A stretch of 64,000 nt of DNA, from positions 2,427,457 through 2,491,456 of the forward strand of contig LSYV01000002.1 in NCBI GenBank assembly GCA_001584585.1, given 5' to 3'. The DNA comes from Gonium pectorale (Eukaryota > Chlorophyta > Chlorophyceae > Chlamydomonadales > Volvocaceae). The notes below the pieces were generated by a model. That model ran no database searches and was not told the origin of the DNA. It was given only the letters and a program-made list of their open reading frames with translations. Positions 62,869 through 64,000 of this stretch are shown here, in pieces. The position numbers and the translations under genes are program-made. Numbering within the stretch: position 1 is the first letter of the stretch; each line of letters starts with the position of its first letter.

Positions 62869-63956
62869 CTAGTCACCGCCCGCTCCACTGCCGCCATCCC
62901 CAAAGCCACCGCCGTCCCAGCCGCCGTCGCCCCACCCGCCGCCGCCGTCACCCAGCGCGTTCCCAAGCATCATGCCCGCCGCCAGGCCCCCCATGCCGCC
63001 CAGCATCGCCCCCGCCCCGGGGCGCATTCCCCCAAGGGTCCCTGCTGCCCCCAGGCCAGGACGTGCGCCACCGAGGCCGTACACGCCTTGCGGGACCTGG
63101 TAGGCGCCTTGATGCGGCGGGGGGTAGCCCACTGGCTGCTGCCCTGGCGATGGCTGCCCCGGGCCGTACGGCGCACCTGCACAGGCCAGGACGCATGGTA
63201 CGGTGCACACCGCTGTCATGACTTTTCATTATCAAGCGTTGACGCGCGAGTTGCCACCGGTTAGAGGACGACGAGTGTGGGAACCGGTAGTCAAACTTGG
63301 CAGGCAGGAGCAATCTGTCTCGCATACGCGTGCGGATCGCAATGGCGAGTTTGAAGTGGATGTGCGCGTGCTGGGCAGAGGCTGCGCCCGTTGGATTTGT
63401 ACCCCGACGACGGGTGAGGCCGGGGCGTCACGACAGCTATGTGCTGTACGACGCCGTGATTGCCGTATGTGCGCACGCAGCATCGTTGGGCAGAGCGCCC
63501 CGACGCACCCGGCGTCTGGCTGTACCCTCCTGGAGGAGATGGGCCACTGATGAAATGCTGGGTACCTCCGGACCCTGCGGGCCCCTGCTGCGGCTGTGAG
63601 CCGCCGTATGGATAGCCATATGGGCCCGCGGGCGCCGGCGAGGCACCGCCTGCGTGGCCACGGCGCATGTCAGCCGCCTGGCCCCGTAGCGAGGTCGCTG
63701 CTGATTGATAGAGGCGCGTGTGGTGGGTGCGGCCGTACGCGCACAGGGGAACGCCACCGGGCCAAAGCCGCACAAGCCTGCGTGCACGATGAGCCAGCGG
63801 CAAACTCATCGCCCGCCCGCTCACCCGGCATCCCCCCTGCCATGGCTGCCAGCCAGCCGGGCGGCGGAGGCCCTTGCTGCTGCTGCTGCGGCCGCTGCGG
63901 GTAAGGCCCCTGCTGCTGCGGAGAGTACCAGCCGCCAGCGGGCGGCTCGTTCACAC
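62869..63956 (-). CDS. XYPPX/Gly-rich protein with GGW repeats, 5' partial at the window edge
   Basis: Exons 63956-63825, 63649-63566 and 63176-62869; every intron is phase 1. The first visible exon opens after a CGTCGCAG acceptor, so the start lies beyond 64000. The order is Pro/Gln/Tyr-rich (GGWYSPQQQGPYPQRPQQQQ), GWLAAMAGGMPG, PAGPYGYPYGG, YGPGQPSPGQQPVGYPPPHQ, a Gly/Met/Ala segment (MLGGMGGLAAGMMLGNALGD) and a terminal GGGGWGDGGWDGGGFGDGG run. The glycine-zipper-like block followed by (N/D)A(L/M)(G/D)DG and the all-phase-1 introns match the XYPPX-type gene at 52915-54333, so the two are probably related. Function unknown. Confidence 0.7.
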
Positions 63957-64000
63957 CTGCGACGTTAGGGGCGTCAAATGACTATTTGCTGGCCCTCTCG

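Overview
The window reads as nuclear DNA of a chlamydomonad/volvocine green alga. It is GC-rich, its genes are split by short GT-AG introns (plus a few GC-AG ones), the products carry alanine-, glycine- and glutamine-rich low-complexity tracts, TGTAA motifs of the volvocine poly(A) type follow several stop codons, and the gene families (plant-type GH127, EXECUTER, a CDKL kinase, secreted cysteine-rich proteins) fit this lineage. There are no operons. Gene models were spliced by eye. For most models every intron phase closes and the total coding length is a multiple of three; starts and splice sites that did not resolve are flagged.

Left part (1-22.9 kb): the last exon of one GH127 beta-L-arabinofuranosidase-like gene, then a complete 18-exon tandem copy (1296-10735, +) with signal peptide, GH127 domain, AbfB-like repeats and a six-cysteine ShKT module. 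A leucine-rich-repeat-like gene follows (11721-14213, +), then a 2.4-kb stretch with only doubtful coding signal, then a huge low-complexity orphan gene on the minus strand (22911-16670, 1830 aa).

Middle (23-39 kb): fragments of one or two uncharacterised minus-strand genes, a six-exon DJ-1/PfpI gene (24999-27406, +), an EXECUTER-type chloroplast singlet-oxygen signalling gene (28491-32696, +), and a second LRR-like gene (37420-35434, -) that is a paralogue of the first. Three copies or pieces of a dispersed repeat sit around 27.9-28.3, 33.7-33.9 and 38.3-39.0 kb.

Right part (39.4-64 kb): three tandem secreted cysteine-rich genes with identical six-exon structure (39387-41990, 43113-45647, 46544-48707, +). 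They are followed closely by a zinc-ribbon, Gln/Ala-rich protein gene (about 49083-51533, +). A Pro/Gly/Tyr-rich XYPPX-type gene (54333-52915, -), a CDKL-like protein kinase with a very long tail (about 61636-56657, -) and a second XYPPX-type gene running off the right edge (63956-62869, -) complete the window.

The secreted products (GH127 enzymes, cysteine-rich trio) would act in or on the hydroxyproline-rich glycoprotein wall. EXECUTER belongs in the chloroplast, and the CDKL kinase is a candidate cilium-length regulator. The most unusual observations are a tandem repeat that multiplies a 5' splice site, a gene-conversion patch between the two GH127 copies, the strongly over-represented inverted motif GACCCNNGGGTC, and the triplicated cysteine-rich family.
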